Source: Glaciimonas sp. (GTDB lineage Bacteria; Pseudomonadota; Gammaproteobacteria; Burkholderiales; Burkholderiaceae_D). From it: a stretch of 64,000 nucleotides of DNA. The notes under the pieces are model-generated. The model ran no database searches and was not told the origin of the DNA. It saw only the letters and a program-made list of their open reading frames with translations. This document shows, one piece after another, positions 1-10,028 of this stretch (within the stretch, counting starts at the first letter, position 1; each line of letters begins with the position of its first letter). The position numbers and the translations under genes were made by a program. The stretch spans positions 1-64,000 of the forward strand of contig JABBOY010000039.1 in the NCBI GenBank assembly GCA_012927585.1. The letters run 5' to 3'.

Positions 1-54
1 TGCAACCTTGGCTTTTTGCGCCCCTGTGAAAACTTTCCGTTTGCTTTCGCTCAC
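1..54 (-). CDS. IS3-family transposase OrfA, N-terminal 18 residues only
   Basis: Partial frame starting with GTG and continuing past the window start. The visible residues (SESKRKVFTGAQKAKVA after the start) match the usual opening of IS3-family OrfA proteins, whose helix-turn-helix binds the element's inverted repeats. The GTG overlaps the TGA of a seven-codon upstream frame, and an AGAGG ribosome site lies about 8 nt before it. Nothing can be said about whether the element is complete or active. Confidence 0.6.
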   Translation of the reverse strand, partial: MSESKRKVFTGAQKAKVA

Positions 55-120
55 TGCCTGCCTCTTCTTTTCATCACAGGGCCAGCTTAATCTCTTGTCC
101 GGATTTCGGGGTCCACTTTA
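1..120 (-). mobile_element. Left end of an IS3-family insertion sequence, cut by window edge
   Basis: Reading the minus strand, a GTG codon at 54 preceded by an AGAGG ribosome site opens a frame that begins SESKRKVFTGAQKAKVA and runs off the window. This is the typical N-terminus of an IS3-family OrfA transposase. Upstream, positions 97-120 read GTGGACCCCGAAATCCGGACA on the minus strand, the style of terminal inverted repeat seen in IS3-family elements. That end lies inside the 3' end of the neighbouring iclR-type gene, so the element appears to have inserted there. Only one end is visible. The exact boundary, target duplication and IS name cannot be determined from the window. Confidence 0.6.
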
Positions 121-880
121 CTCCAAGACGAAGAGAGAGTTCCTTGGCGCAGCGTTTGAGTTCGACCAGAACCCGACTGTTTAAATTCATATCGATTGTG
201 CCCTCTACGCCCACTACCGTCAGTGCCATCGTAATTTCGTTCTTGAAGTTGAAAACGGGGGCTGCGACGGCCTCGACGCCCTTGACTATATAGTTGCCGG
301 AAATGGGCGCAACACCGTCTGCACGGATCTTTGCCAGCATGGTTTCCACATCGCTTCTGGTTTTGAGACCAGGCACTGCTTTGGTTTTTAGTTCATTGGC
401 AATCAATGGATCCACAAAAGTCTTCGGCAGCCATGCGGCAAAAACCCGTCCGCTGGCCGTCGGTAGCAAACTTAAACTGGTGCCTGTGACAACATTTACC
501 GTGACCGGGCGTCGCGGCCGTTCCCAGCGCACAATGACGGGGCCGGTTTCGCCCCAAACGGCCAAGGCAGTGGTCTCATTAATGGTATCCCGCAATTCGG
601 CAATGGCCGAGAGCCCGAGCCGGACCCGGTCCAGGCGGTCAATGGCGACCAGGCCGATGTTGAGCGCGAAGGGCCCTAGGTTGTAACGCGACGTCATTGA
701 GTCCTGCTCAACCAGGCCGGCGCGAATCAGGCTGACAAGATAACGATGTGCCTTGGATGCCGGCATGTCGGCTGCAGCAGCAATATCCTTAAGCATCATG
801 GAACGCTGTCCGGTGACCATGGCCCGCAAGACGCCCATGCCGATTTCAAGTGACTGAACACCGTGTTTGCCTTCGCTCAT
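74..880 (-). CDS. IclR-family transcriptional regulator, C-terminus probably supplied by an IS end
   Basis: This 268-residue protein has the two-domain IclR layout. An N-terminal winged helix-turn-helix covers about residues 10-70 (LKDIAAAADMPASKAHRYLVSL), followed by a ligand-binding domain from about 80 to 255. IclR proteins usually control nearby catabolic genes in response to small aromatic or organic acids, but no such partner remains visible here. The last 14 residues (KWTPKSGQEIKLAL) do not resemble an IclR tail and are encoded by sequence resembling an IS3-family inverted repeat. The native end was therefore probably just after LSLRLGV. The DNA-binding and effector domains look intact, so the protein may still work. 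Confidence 0.85.
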   Translation of the reverse strand: MSEGKHGVQSLEIGMGVLRAMVTGQRSMMLKDIAAAADMPASKAHRYLVSLIRAGLVEQDSMTSRYNLGPFALNIGLVAIDRLDRVRLGLSAIAELRDTINETTALAVWGETGPVIVRWERPRRPVTVNVVTGTSLSLLPTASGRVFAAWLPKTFVDPLIANELKTKAVPGLKTRSDVETMLAKIRADGVAPISGNYIVKGVEAVAAPVFNFKNEITMALTVVGVEGTIDMNLNSRVLVELKRCAKELSLRLGVKWTPKSGQEIKLAL

Positions 881-959
881 GATGTCCTTGAATTTACGTT
901 ATAAAAAATTTATTCTATCATATGGAATTTTATTTGCTGTTTATGGGAGTGTTTTCAAG

Positions 960-1110
960 GCATTATCTGCGCGTTTATGCCGCAGGCGGCAGAGGCGCGG
1001 TCAAATTTTTCAAAGTGCTTTTCGTCCTTCACCAGCGTGGCGTGGCTCAGGTAGTAGAAGTTGTCAACTTGTGGCCGGTAGCCTAGGCGTCACCCGCAGG
1101 TTCGGGTGAG
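960..1110 (-). pseudogene. Decayed fragment of a CoxE-like (VWA-domain) protein gene
   Basis: On the minus strand, about 25 codons read VDNFYYLSHATLVKDEKHF then EKFDRA. This strongly resembles the N-terminal part of CoxE-like proteins with von Willebrand factor A domains (usual form DFYYLARTTLVKDE.HFDKFDRAF). The frame upstream is broken: an adjacent frame carries LRVTPRLPATS and then a stop. Downstream it loses similarity immediately after FDRA. There is no start codon or ribosome site. The similarity is judged from memory of the family, so a protein search is needed for certainty. Confidence 0.45.
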
Positions 1111-1133
1111 TTTGGGCCGACCAACATCGGCTT

Positions 1134-1706
1134 TCAGCGCCCCTCATTTTTTAGTTTGCTTGTTTGAAACAATCTTTGTTTTCCAACCATCATTAAAAAT
1201 ATGATCAGAGAGAGAAAATAGAGAGTTGTGGCGGCGCTTTTCAGGATTGTAAATAAGCTTGTTATTTGCGTTAGCAGGATTGAATTATTGGGGTAACTAT
1301 TTATCATAGTAATGATGCCAATATTTTCACAATAATCAAAGAGGCCGGAAAAAAGTGGGATTAAACAAAAATAGAACAGTTGGCTTTCCAATTTTCCTAG
1401 CTTATTTAAAAAATAGGCAAGAACCAGGCAATAGCTAATCCCAAAAAGGAAAGGATAAATCATGTCTATCGGGAGCTGCTTGAATAAATAAGCGTCTCTT
1501 CCTTGCTCGCCTAAAGTAGAGAGAAACGTATTAACGTATTCAGCGCTGTAGCCTGTCGGCATCATGTCCAGTATCTTCATACCGCCAGAAAATTGCATTA
1601 CCTTCGGTATCGTTATAGTCAACATAATTGTATAGACGATATTTGTCAGAATAAAAAGAAGCAAAATGGTCTTGCCGTTCAAGTTTCTTTTAATTAAATT
1701 TTTCAT
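1134..1706 (-). CDS. Hypothetical multi-pass membrane protein
   Basis: The protein has 190 residues with about four hydrophobic segments: roughly 12-33, 82-102, 108-130 and 150-175. A positively charged N-terminus (MKNLIKRNLNGK) and a charged C-terminus (KQRLFQTSKLKNEGR) flank them. A loop of about 45 residues follows the first segment, and a motif FDYCEN sits near the third. I do not recognise the family. The gene is distinctly more AT-rich than its neighbours and uses many A/T-ending codons, which suggests horizontal acquisition. It lies next to an IS end and a gene fragment, so this is a disturbed part of the chromosome. No strong Shine-Dalgarno sequence precedes the ATG. Confidence 0.7.
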   Translation of the reverse strand: MKNLIKRNLNGKTILLLFILTNIVYTIMLTITIPKVMQFSGGMKILDMMPTGYSAEYVNTFLSTLGEQGRDAYLFKQLPIDMIYPFLFGISYCLVLAYFLNKLGKLESQLFYFCLIPLFSGLFDYCENIGIITMINSYPNNSILLTQITSLFTILKSAATTLYFLSLIIFLMMVGKQRLFQTSKLKNEGR

Positions 1707-1988
1707 TTTTCAAGATGAATGAGTATCGGCAATTTAATTTACAAGCGGTAAGCAGAATGTGACTACACCGCGGGCGTCAGATAATATGCATATACAGGGT
1801 TTGCTGCCCATGCCGCAGAATGCAATTCGATTGAGCATGAGTGGGGCGAATTATGTGAAAAATTTTTAAGAATCGCGTTTTTGATATTCTTACGCGCTTG
1901 TCGATCAACTGGAACTCACTCTTGAAACACTGGAGAACCGCTACCACTAGGTGGGTTCAAGTGTGGTTTGGAACGGGATTATTAATAG

Positions 1989-2023
1989 TGTCAAGAGATC
2001 CGCTCCAAGCGGATCTCTTGACA
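1989..2023 (-). terminator. Perfect 16-bp hairpin downstream of argG
   Basis: TGTCAAGAGATCCGCT and its exact reverse complement are separated by only three bases (CCA). The hairpin lies 34 bp past the argG stop codon and would end that transcript. The sequence after it on the minus strand (CTATTAATAA) is AT-rich but lacks a clean run of U, so it may act mainly as an RNA-stabilising 3' hairpin. The rest of the 350-bp gap between the membrane protein gene and argG is AT-rich, and I see no other feature in it. Confidence 0.6.
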
Positions 2024-2056
2024 TCAGCGTCATCTGGCAGGCGCTATCGTAATAAC

Positions 2057-3289
2057 CTAAATTTTACGGCGGTTCTTTGCATTGGCTGCGATTCGCATGC
2101 GCAGTGCATTCAATTTGATGAAACCTCCTGCATCGGCCTGATTGTAGGCGCCACCATCTTCGTCGAAGGTTGCGATGTTCATGTCGAATAAAGAATCCGT
2201 CTTGGAGTCGCGCGACACAACAATCACATTGCCTTTATACAGTTTGATACGTACCCAGCCGTTGACAGATTGCTGGGTATTATCGATCAAGGTTTGCAAT
2301 GCCACGCGCTCCGGGGCCCACCAGTAGCCGTTGTAAATCATGCTTGCATAGCGGGGCATCAGGTCATCTTTCAAATGCGCTACTTCCCGATCTAGCGTGA
2401 TGGATTCGATGGCGCGATGCGCCTTGAGCATGATGGTGCCGCCTGGGGTTTCATAGCAGCCACGGGATTTCATGCCGACATAGCGATTTTCCACCAAGTC
2501 CAGGCGGCCGATGCCATGCTTTCCACCCAAACGATTGAGTTCCGTCAGTACCTGTGCCGGCGACAGACGTTTGCCATTCAGCGCTACGATGTCGCCCTTT
2601 TCGAACTCTACGTCCAGATACTCTGCTGCGTCTGGTGCGGCTTCCGGGCTGACTGTCCAGCGCCACATGGATTCTTCTGCTTCCGCGCTTGGATTTTCCA
2701 GGTGCCGCCCTTCAAAGCTGATATGCAACAGATTGGCATCCATTGAATATGGGGCGCCGCCGTTCTTGTGTTTCATGTCGATTTCAATGCCGGCATCTTC
2801 TGCGTATTTCAACAGTTTTTCGCGCGACAGCAATTCCCACTCACGCCAGGGCGCGATGATTTTTACATTCGGCATTAATGCATAGGCGCCAAGCTCAAAG
2901 CGAACTTGATCGTTGCCTTTGCCGGTGGCTCCATGCGAGATGGCATCGGCTCCGGTTTCACGCGCGATTTCGATCAAGCGTTTGGCGATTAATGGGCGTG
3001 CGATGGAAGTGCCCAGCAAGTATTCGCCTTCATATACTGTGTTGGCACGGAACATGGGGAAAACAAAGTCGCGCACGAATTCTTCGCGCACGTCATCAAT
3101 ATAGATGTTTTCCGGTTTGATGCCGAATTTGATGGCTTTCAGGCGTGCCGGTTCCAACTCTTCACCTTGGCCGAGATCGGCGGTAAAAGTGACAATTTCG
3201 CATTGATAGTTATCTTGCAGCCATTTGAGAATGACCGATGTATCCAAACCGCCGGAGTAGGCCAGCACAACTTTTTTGATGTCAGACAT
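2057..3289 (-). CDS. argG: Argininosuccinate synthase
   Basis: ArgG joins citrulline and aspartate with ATP to form argininosuccinate, the penultimate step of arginine synthesis. The N-terminal ATP pyrophosphatase P-loop AYSGGLDTS is at about residues 10-18, and [14 protein letters not shown] lies near residue 120. The 410-residue length suits the short bacterial form of the enzyme. The ATG at 3289 is preferred to an in-frame TTG two codons upstream because it has AAAAAGG seven bases before it. argF lies 88 bp upstream in the same direction, as is usual in Burkholderiales, so the two are probably co-transcribed. Confidence 0.97.
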   Translation of the reverse strand: MSDIKKVVLAYSGGLDTSVILKWLQDNYQCEIVTFTADLGQGEELEPARLKAIKFGIKPENIYIDDVREEFVRDFVFPMFRANTVYEGEYLLGTSIARPLIAKRLIEIARETGADAISHGATGKGNDQVRFELGAYALMPNVKIIAPWREWELLSREKLLKYAEDAGIEIDMKHKNGGAPYSMDANLLHISFEGRHLENPSAEAEESMWRWTVSPEAAPDAAEYLDVEFEKGDIVALNGKRLSPAQVLTELNRLGGKHGIGRLDLVENRYVGMKSRGCYETPGGTIMLKAHRAIESITLDREVAHLKDDLMPRYASMIYNGYWWAPERVALQTLIDNTQQSVNGWVRIKLYKGNVIVVSRDSKTDSLFDMNIATFDEDGGAYNQADAGGFIKLNALRMRIAANAKNRRKI

Positions 3290-3377
3290 ATACAACCTTT
3301 TTGTTAATCTATTGATCTAAAGAATTAAATTCAGTGGCGAGCTACGCACTGCAACGATCGCGTTTGCATGCAAAAAA

Positions 3378-4307
<930 letters not shown>

Positions 4308-4436
4308 AAATAGAAGCGGCAGCAAGGATGTCGCCTGCCGCCGTAGTTGTGTGTCCGTTTTAATTATAAGGGATTAATTATAAGAAACCTTTAGCTAGAA
4401 CCTCTTGCACAACCCCGGATTGTGCTGATGCAGCGG

Positions 4437-5327
4437 TTAGTACAGTGTCTGAGACGATTCATGCACTAATTGCAGGTATAACGCGTAACGCATTTCGGCG
4501 ATTTGTCCCGATGCTACTGCGGCCTGGACCGCGCAGTGCGGTTCGTTGTTGTGATGGCAATTGTAATACTTGCACTGTCCCAGGTACGCTGCAAATTCCA
4601 CGAAGGCGCGTTCCAGCATTCCTTCGGTCAAATGATAAAGGCCGAATTCCTGAAATCCCGGCGAGTCGATGATCGCAGTGTTGCTGTCGGTGCTATACAG
4701 GCGGGTGAAAGTGGTGGTGTGCTTGCCGGTATCGAGTGCGGCTGAAATTTCGCGCGTGGCAATTTCTGCATCAGGCACCAGCAAGTTAATTAAAGACGAT
4801 TTACCCATGCCGGACTGGCCGATCAGAATCGTCGATTGTCCGTCCAGTAACGGCTGCAGCGTCGCGCAAGCCGCATCCGGCTGGGCCCGTGCCGACACTT
4901 CATGGATCGGATAACCTAACGATGCATAAACTTTCAGGCGCTCCCGTGTTTTCGGCAAGGCTTCAACCACATCGGTTTTATTCAGCACGATACGGGCTGT
5001 AACGCCGGCCGCTTCTGCTGCAACCAGCGAACGGGAAATCAGATCGTCGGCAAAGCCGGGTTCCGTAGCAACCACGATGAACAATTGTGTGACATTGGCT
5101 GCGAGCAACTTGGATTTGTATTGATCAGAGCGGTATAGCAAAGTCTTGCGCTCGGCTATCGATTCGATCACGCCTTGATTGGCAGAGGTCAGCTTCAGGC
5201 TGACGATGTCGCCCACTGCGACATCGTTTTTTTTGCCCCGCGTAACGCATTGGAGTTTGAGGTTGTTCGCTTCGACCAGATAATGCCTGCCGTGCGCTGC
5301 GATCACGGTGCCGGATTGAAGGGTCAT
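4437..5327 (-). CDS. rsgA: Ribosome small-subunit-dependent GTPase A
   Basis: RsgA is a circularly permuted GTPase that checks late maturation of the 30S subunit. Visible parts are an N-terminal OB-fold ([14 protein letters not shown]), the G4 motif NKTD, the G1 P-loop GQSGMGKSS, the G3-like [10 protein letters not shown], and a C-terminal zinc knuckle with C-x4-C-x-H and a later C ([14 protein letters not shown]). Starting at 5327 gives 296 residues and avoids the overlap with the upstream pterin dehydratase gene. A longer in-frame start at 5408 would overlap that gene by 56 bp and add residues unlike the family. A weak hairpin at 4407-4425 lies downstream. Confidence 0.93.
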   Translation of the reverse strand: MTLQSGTVIAAHGRHYLVEANNLKLQCVTRGKKNDVAVGDIVSLKLTSANQGVIESIAERKTLLYRSDQYKSKLLAANVTQLFIVVATEPGFADDLISRSLVAAEAAGVTARIVLNKTDVVEALPKTRERLKVYASLGYPIHEVSARAQPDAACATLQPLLDGQSTILIGQSGMGKSSLINLLVPDAEIATREISAALDTGKHTTTFTRLYSTDSNTAIIDSPGFQEFGLYHLTEGMLERAFVEFAAYLGQCKYYNCHHNNEPHCAVQAAVASGQIAEMRYALYLQLVHESSQTLY

Positions 5328-5352
5328 GAAATTGTCATTCAGGGGCGCTCGG

Positions 5353-5703
5353 TCAGGAAAATGTTTGCTCGAAAATCGCATCGATTTTCGCAGCACAGAT
5401 GAAATCATTTTCCGAAATACCGCCTTGGCCGTTGTTTGCTGTGTGGGTATCGAACTTCACCAGACAGCGGTTGTAAGTGACGGTCAATTCCGGGTGATGA
5501 TCTTCAGCATGAATGACATAGGCAATCGCCTTGATGAAAGCCAGTGTTTCGTAATAGTCCTTGAACTTGAACGCCCTGACGATGCGCTGCCCCTCTTGCT
5601 GCCAGCCGTTGATTGCCGCCAGATATTCGGTGATTTCAGGTATGCTCAATGCGGCGGCATTGGGAACGCACTTTTTGTGTAGCAATGTATTGGTGTCCAT
5701 CAT
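5353..5703 (-). CDS. 4a-hydroxytetrahydrobiopterin dehydratase (pterin-4a-carbinolamine dehydratase)
   Basis: The protein has 116 residues and the PCD/DCoH fold signature. The catalytic histidine cluster [22 protein letters not shown] is near residues 68-90, with the family's usual Trp in GWQQEG. The enzyme dehydrates the carbinolamine formed by phenylalanine hydroxylase, regenerating quinonoid dihydropterin. No phenylalanine hydroxylase gene is visible nearby. The gene lies between the M48 peptidase and rsgA in one direction with very short gaps, so the three probably form one transcript. Confidence 0.93.
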   Translation of the reverse strand: MMDTNTLLHKKCVPNAAALSIPEITEYLAAINGWQQEGQRIVRAFKFKDYYETLAFIKAIAYVIHAEDHHPELTVTYNRCLVKFDTHTANNGQGGISENDFICAAKIDAIFEQTFS

Positions 5704-5718
5704 GTGTTTCGTCTTTCT

Positions 5719-6975
5719 TTAAGCTGAAAGTAACTTGCCGATGCGCACGCTGGCTGGCGGGTGCGAATCATAGAAGGCCGAATACAGCGGGTCTGGCGTC
5801 AGGGTGGATGCGTTATCTTCGTAGAGCTTGACCAGCGCCGAGACCAGATCCTGCGATTGGGTATGTTTTGCGGCAAAGGCATCGGCTTCGAATTCGTGTT
5901 TGCGTGAGGTGATCGAAGTCAGCGGCGACAGCAAGAAAGTAAATACCGGCAACGCCAGCATGAACAGGATCAGTGCCATTGCATCGGTGCCGGCCAACAG
6001 CATCGGATCCACTCCCAGACCGGTATAAAACCAGGGCTGCGTCTTCAGATAACCCAATAACGCCAGGAAGCCGAGCGACACCAAAAACATCACGGCAATG
6101 CGTTTGGTGACGTGCTTCAGCTTGAAATGTCCGAGTTCATGGGCCAGCACTGCCTCGATCTCTGCCGGTGCCAGGCGGGATAGCAGAGTATCAAAAAATA
6201 CAATCCGTTTGGCCGCGCCGAAGCCTGAAAAATAGGCATTGCCGTGAGCGCTGCGCTTGGAGCCATCCATCACATAAAGCCCCTTTGCCGCAAAGCCAAC
6301 CCGCTGCATCAAGCCTTCGATGCGCTGCACCAGACTTGCATCGGCCAACGGCGTAAATTTATTAAATAGTGGTGCGATCACGGTAGGGTACAGAACCAGC
6401 ATCAGCAACTGGAAACCGCTCCAGACCAGCCAGGTATATAGCCACCACAGGTTGCCGGATTTTTCCATCAGCATCAGCACTACCCACAGCAGGGGCAGGC
6501 CGATGGCTGCGCCGATCAGCGTGTTTTTCAGCATATCGATAAAGAACAGGTGCAGGCGCATTTTATTGAAGCCGAAGCGCTGCTCCAACACGAACTGCTT
6601 GTAATAGTCGAAAGGCAGATCGATCAGGCTGGAAATGAGGGCGAATGCGAGAATCAGGCCGATCTGGTACGTCATGCCAATACCGGTGACATTAAATACT
6701 GCGCTCGATAGCCATTGCAGGCCGCCCAAAAGGGTGAAACAGATCAGAACGGCCGCATGCACCAGCAGCACTACGATGCCGAACTTGGTTTTGGCGATGG
6801 TGTAATCGGCTGCTTTCTGATGGGCCGCGAGCGGGATTTTGCCGGTGAATTCAGGCGGCACCGCGCTGCGGTGCATGAGAATATGCCGGATGTGCCTTGA
6901 TGCCAGCCAGAATCGCACGACTAAAGTGAGCATCAGGAAGCCGACGAACAAAACTGAAAACACGAGTGAATACAT
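5719..6975 (-). CDS. M48-family zinc metallopeptidase (Ste24/CAAX protease type), inner membrane
   Basis: The protein has 418 residues with several membrane segments: near 1-22, 65-90, 100-120, 150-170, 175-197, 295-315 and 330-355. The zinc site is HELGH in [13 protein letters not shown], at about residues 277-289, with the third ligand probably in the later [11 protein letters not shown] segment. The family comprises membrane-embedded proteases related to yeast Ste24 and bacterial HtpX. The bacterial substrates are largely unknown and may be misfolded membrane proteins. It is divergent from orn with only 42 bp between the start codons, so the promoters must overlap. Confidence 0.92.
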   Translation of the reverse strand: MYSLVFSVLFVGFLMLTLVVRFWLASRHIRHILMHRSAVPPEFTGKIPLAAHQKAADYTIAKTKFGIVVLLVHAAVLICFTLLGGLQWLSSAVFNVTGIGMTYQIGLILAFALISSLIDLPFDYYKQFVLEQRFGFNKMRLHLFFIDMLKNTLIGAAIGLPLLWVVLMLMEKSGNLWWLYTWLVWSGFQLLMLVLYPTVIAPLFNKFTPLADASLVQRIEGLMQRVGFAAKGLYVMDGSKRSAHGNAYFSGFGAAKRIVFFDTLLSRLAPAEIEAVLAHELGHFKLKHVTKRIAVMFLVSLGFLALLGYLKTQPWFYTGLGVDPMLLAGTDAMALILFMLALPVFTFLLSPLTSITSRKHEFEADAFAAKHTQSQDLVSALVKLYEDNASTLTPDPLYSAFYDSHPPASVRIGKLLSA

Positions 6976-7017
6976 TCTGTTCCTGTGAGAAAATGGCGTC
7001 TTGCTAAAGGAAGAATT

Positions 7018-7614
7018 ATGTCACAAGCCACTGAATTACCAACGCCATCCAATAAACCGACCGTTGTTGTGCGTCCGAACGAGTTCAACCTGATCTGGGT
7101 TGATATGGAAATGACCGGTCTGGACCCGGATAAGGATCGCATCATCGAAGTTGCCGTCGTCGTAACGGATGCGCAACTCAACATTCTGGCCGAAGGCCCG
7201 GTGTTTGCGATTCACCAATCCGATGAAACCATGCAAGGCATGGACAAGTGGAACCAAGGCACGCATGGCCGTTCCGGCCTGATCGAGCGGGTCAAAACAT
7301 CTACGATAAGCGAAGCGGATGCCGAGTCTGCGCTGATTGATTTTCTGAAGCATTTTGTACCGGCCGGCAAATCGCCGATGTGCGGCAATACGATTTGTCA
7401 GGATCGCCGTTTCATGGCGCGCGGCATGCCGAAACTGGAAGCATTTTTCCATTATCGCAACCTCGATGTGTCAACCCTGAAAGAATTGTGCAAACGCTGG
7501 AAACCGGAAATTGCCACTGGCTTCAAGAAGCATCAAAAACATACCGCGCTAGCTGATATTCTGGAATCGGTCGAAGAGCTGTGCTATTACCGCAAGCATT
7601 TCATCAAGGAATAA
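7018..7614 (+). CDS. orn: Oligoribonuclease
   Basis: Orn is the essential 3'-5' exoribonuclease that degrades RNA dinucleotides, including pGpG from cyclic-di-GMP breakdown. The DEDDh active site is visible: D29 and E31 in [11 protein letters not shown], a later Asp in [11 protein letters not shown], and H and D in [12 protein letters not shown]. The 198-residue length is slightly longer than in E. coli owing to about 20 extra N-terminal residues. ATG 7018 is preferred because AAAGGAAG lies just upstream; an earlier in-frame start has no ribosome site. The same window encodes a GGDEF-EAL protein, a potential source of pGpG. Confidence 0.96.
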   Translation: MSQATELPTPSNKPTVVVRPNEFNLIWVDMEMTGLDPDKDRIIEVAVVVTDAQLNILAEGPVFAIHQSDETMQGMDKWNQGTHGRSGLIERVKTSTISEADAESALIDFLKHFVPAGKSPMCGNTICQDRRFMARGMPKLEAFFHYRNLDVSTLKELCKRWKPEIATGFKKHQKHTALADILESVEELCYYRKHFIKE

Positions 7615-7677
7615 ACGGCATCGAACTTGCCGTTTGCGGTTATCCGGCTCGGATTACGTAAATTAAAGATACTGGGT

Positions 7678-7740
7678 TACTGTATTTAATAATTTGTACT
7701 GAAATAATGCGGGAGTTGCCATATAAATTGGCATACTCCC
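7678..7740 (-). repeat. Dispersed intergenic repeat, copy A (GGGAGTATG-N19-CCGCAT type)
   Basis: On the minus strand this copy reads GGGAGTATG, 19 nt, CCGCAT, then AAATAC 21 nt after CCGC. It lies between the convergent genes orn and the YecA-like gene. It shares the pattern and spacing with seven other intergenic copies in the window. Confidence 0.7.
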
Positions 7741-7860
7741 TATTTTTTATTTTCGGTATGGATGTTTTAAATGCCGTAAAAGCGACCAGTTCGGGGCGTT
7801 TTAGCCACGATCAGGTGTAAAAAATCGCGGCGATTATCTCCATTCGGATGCCATTGTGCA

Positions 7861-7911
7861 GGTGCGAATTTATTCGCATTCTTAACCATCCCGTGCGAAT
7901 AAATTCGCACC
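7861..7911. repeat. REP-like inverted pair of palindromes
   Basis: GGTGCGAATTTATTCGCA at 7861-7878 is repeated as its exact reverse complement at 7894-7911, with a 15-nt spacer. Each arm is itself almost a palindrome (TGCGAAT-TT-ATTCGCA). On the minus strand the right arm is preceded by GTAG and the left arm on the plus strand by GCAG, which is the head arrangement of REP/BIME elements mobilised by RAYT transposases. It lies between convergent genes and could also stop transcription from both sides. Confidence 0.7.
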
Positions 7912-8002
7912 TACGGCGCGGCTGTCTCAACTTGAAAAAGACGTGGTTATGAGCAGAGTATCTACATCACCGCACTATCTTGTTTTGATGGACGGCAATT
8001 GC

Positions 8003-8713
8003 TCACTCAGTCTTGTTTTCAGCGGACGGCTCCGCGCCGCAACACTTCTTGAATTTCTTGCCGCTGCCACAAGCGCACAAATCGTTTCTGCCTATTTTTG
8101 GGGCTTCGCGTTTGGTGGGCGCGACGGCCGATTTTTTGAGCGGTAGCCAGAAGCGGTAGATTTCTGGAATCGCAGCTTCAATTTCGATTGCCAATTTATG
8201 GCGTTTGATCGGGTCGTCCACCAGTACCATTTCTTCTTCTTCGATTTCCTCTGCGCCGAGCAGGTAAATCGGGCGCGCCAAGGCCGCGATATTCGACGAC
8301 CAGATCGGTTCCCACGCCTGTGCGCGCAATTGGATGCCCTCCCAAAATCCCCATGCCCAGGCTTCGCCGTCGATCACTGAGCGACCTTCAAATTCATATT
8401 CGCAATACAGCGGCTCGAATTCCTTCGGGGCAACTTCGAGCGTCACCGCAATCTCGTTCATTACGCGCGCAATCAGGCCGGTGATGCGTTCCAATTCTTT
8501 TTCAGACTTGAATTGCGGCGCTTTTTTGTGCTCCGGCCCCCAGACGTTCGGCAGCCATTCCGGCATCAGCACCATTTCCGGCCCGATCACCAGTGCGGTT
8601 AAATAACCGTGCAGCGAATCCATGGTCATGCCATCTTCGGCACAGCGGTCGGAAAGCAGGAACTGATCCAGTTCCTTGAATTCTTTATCGGATAACGGGT
8701 CGTCTAGTTGCAT
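8003..8713 (-). CDS. YecA/UPF0149-family protein with C-terminal SEC-C zinc motif
   Basis: The protein has 236 residues. The N-terminal 180 or so residues match the UPF0149 (YgfB/YecA) helical domain: [27 protein letters not shown], then [10 protein letters not shown] linker leads to the SEC-C zinc-binding tail [16 protein letters not shown] at about residues 212-227, with the C-x-C-x8-C-C arrangement also seen at the end of SecA. YecA of E. coli has been linked to SecA and ribosomes through this motif, but the cellular role here is unknown. The gene is convergent with orn and divergent from srkA. Confidence 0.9.
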   Translation of the reverse strand: MQLDDPLSDKEFKELDQFLLSDRCAEDGMTMDSLHGYLTALVIGPEMVLMPEWLPNVWGPEHKKAPQFKSEKELERITGLIARVMNEIAVTLEVAPKEFEPLYCEYEFEGRSVIDGEAWAWGFWEGIQLRAQAWEPIWSSNIAALARPIYLLGAEEIEEEEMVLVDDPIKRHKLAIEIEAAIPEIYRFWLPLKKSAVAPTKREAPKIGRNDLCACGSGKKFKKCCGAEPSAENKTE

Positions 8714-8849
8714 AAGGATCTCTTCTCAGGATGAAAGCGGCAAGATCCGCAGTGTAACGCGTGGGGTCATTTGCCGGCCAGCGGCGATTCGAATTGACTG
8801 GAAGATGCGACGATATCGAAGCAGCAGCCATAAACCGTACAATACATTT

Positions 8850-9839
8850 ATGAAACCTTTAAACGCTACTTCATTTGCAACATTATCTCCCGACTGTGTG
8901 CTGGATGCGCTCGAAAGCATTGGACTGCATGGCGATGGCCGAATGCTGGCGCTCAACAGTTATGAAAACCGGGTATACCAGATCGGCATGGATGCAGCGC
9001 CGCCGCTGGTGGTCAAGTTTTACCGCCCGCAGCGCTGGAGCGACGCGGCAATTCTAGAAGAACATGCATTCGTGCAGGAGTTGGTCGAGCGCGAAATTCC
9101 GGTGGTGCCGGCGCAGTTGGTACACGGTGCTTCGCTACATGTGTTCGATGGCTTTCGGTTCGCAGTATTTGCCCGCCACGGCGGCCGCGCACCGGAACTC
9201 GAAGACCGCGCCACGCTGGAATGGCTGGGGCGCTTCATCGGCCGCATCCATGCGGTTGGCGCGCTACAGCCGTATCAGGCGCGCCCGACGCTGGATATGC
9301 ACAGCTTCGGCACCGAGCCGCAAGAGTATTTGCTGTCGCACAATTTCATTCCGCCCGATTTGCTGGCCGCTTATCGCAGCGTCACAGCGCAGGCGCTGGA
9401 GGGCGTGCAGCACTGTTATGCCCGCGCCGACGCGCTGCACCTGCTGCGTCTGCACGGCGACTGCCATGTCGGCAATGTGTTATGGACCGATGCCGGTCCG
9501 CATTTTGTGGATTTTGACGATAGCAGGATGGGGCCGGCGATACAGGATCTCTGGATGCTGTTGTCCGGCGAGCGTGCCGACAGGTCGCGCCAGATGGCGG
9601 ATTTGCTGGCCGGCTACGAAGATTTCTGCGACTTCAATCCGCACGAACTCCATTTGATAGAAGCGCTGCGCACTTTGCGCCTGATTCACTATGCGGCTTG
9701 GCTGGCGCGACGCTGGGATGATCCGGCTTTTCCGGTGGCATTTCCGTGGTTTAACACGCAGCGCTACTGGCAGGATCGGATTTTGGAATTACGAGAGCAG
9801 ATTGCGCTGATGGAGGAAGGGCCGTTGTGGATGGTCTGA
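8850..9839 (+). CDS. srkA: Stress response kinase A (RdoA/YihE family serine/threonine kinase)
   Basis: The protein has 329 residues, almost the same as E. coli SrkA (328). It has an aminoglycoside-phosphotransferase-like kinase fold: SYENRVYQIG as the nucleotide loop near residue 31, VVKFYRP with the ATP-binding Lys near 56, the catalytic Brenner motif LHGDCHVGNVLW near 200, and the magnesium-binding VDFDDSRMGP near 220. In E. coli the kinase protects against oxidative and envelope stress and is partly controlled by Cpx. ATG 8850 was chosen because upstream in-frame codons give a sequence unlike the family. No usual dsbA partner is visible downstream. Confidence 0.9.
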   Translation: MKPLNATSFATLSPDCVLDALESIGLHGDGRMLALNSYENRVYQIGMDAAPPLVVKFYRPQRWSDAAILEEHAFVQELVEREIPVVPAQLVHGASLHVFDGFRFAVFARHGGRAPELEDRATLEWLGRFIGRIHAVGALQPYQARPTLDMHSFGTEPQEYLLSHNFIPPDLLAAYRSVTAQALEGVQHCYARADALHLLRLHGDCHVGNVLWTDAGPHFVDFDDSRMGPAIQDLWMLLSGERADRSRQMADLLAGYEDFCDFNPHELHLIEALRTLRLIHYAAWLARRWDDPAFPVAFPWFNTQRYWQDRILELREQIALMEEGPLWMV

Positions 9840-10003
9840 TTCCGTTTTTACATCAAACATGCACTTTGTCGGCGTCGCGTTCACGATTGATTGAAACGGA
9901 ATAATATCTCGGCGCGCTAGCGCCACTGCAGAAATGCCGCCACGTCGTTGCTGCCGATAAGCAATCGCCAGCAGCTTTTTTTATTTTCGCGTATATTCTT
10001 GCC

Positions 10004-10013
10004 TGGTCAATTA
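10004..10013. promoter_or_regulatory. Candidate MarR operator half-site TGGTCAATTA upstream of marR-type gene
   Basis: The 10-mer TGGTCAATTA lies 16 bp before the start of the MarR-type gene. Its exact reverse complement lies at 10502-10511, just before the efflux outer-membrane gene. Identical 10-mers before the regulator gene and before the first efflux gene would suit autoregulated control of the cluster. Each site alone is short, so this is an inference. Confidence 0.35.
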
Positions 10014-10028
10014 ATTTCCAGCCGCGAT

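Noticed and set aside
941-990. Possible further copy of the dispersed repeat (TATGGGAGTGTTTTC)
   Set aside because: The first motif is similar, but CCGC is 26 nt away instead of 19 and no AAATAC follows; at best it is a second subfamily with 31750.
1898-2191. A plus-strand frame covering the argG 3' end and hairpin
   Set aside because: More than a third of it is antisense to argG, and it crosses the 35-bp hairpin; no ribosome site.
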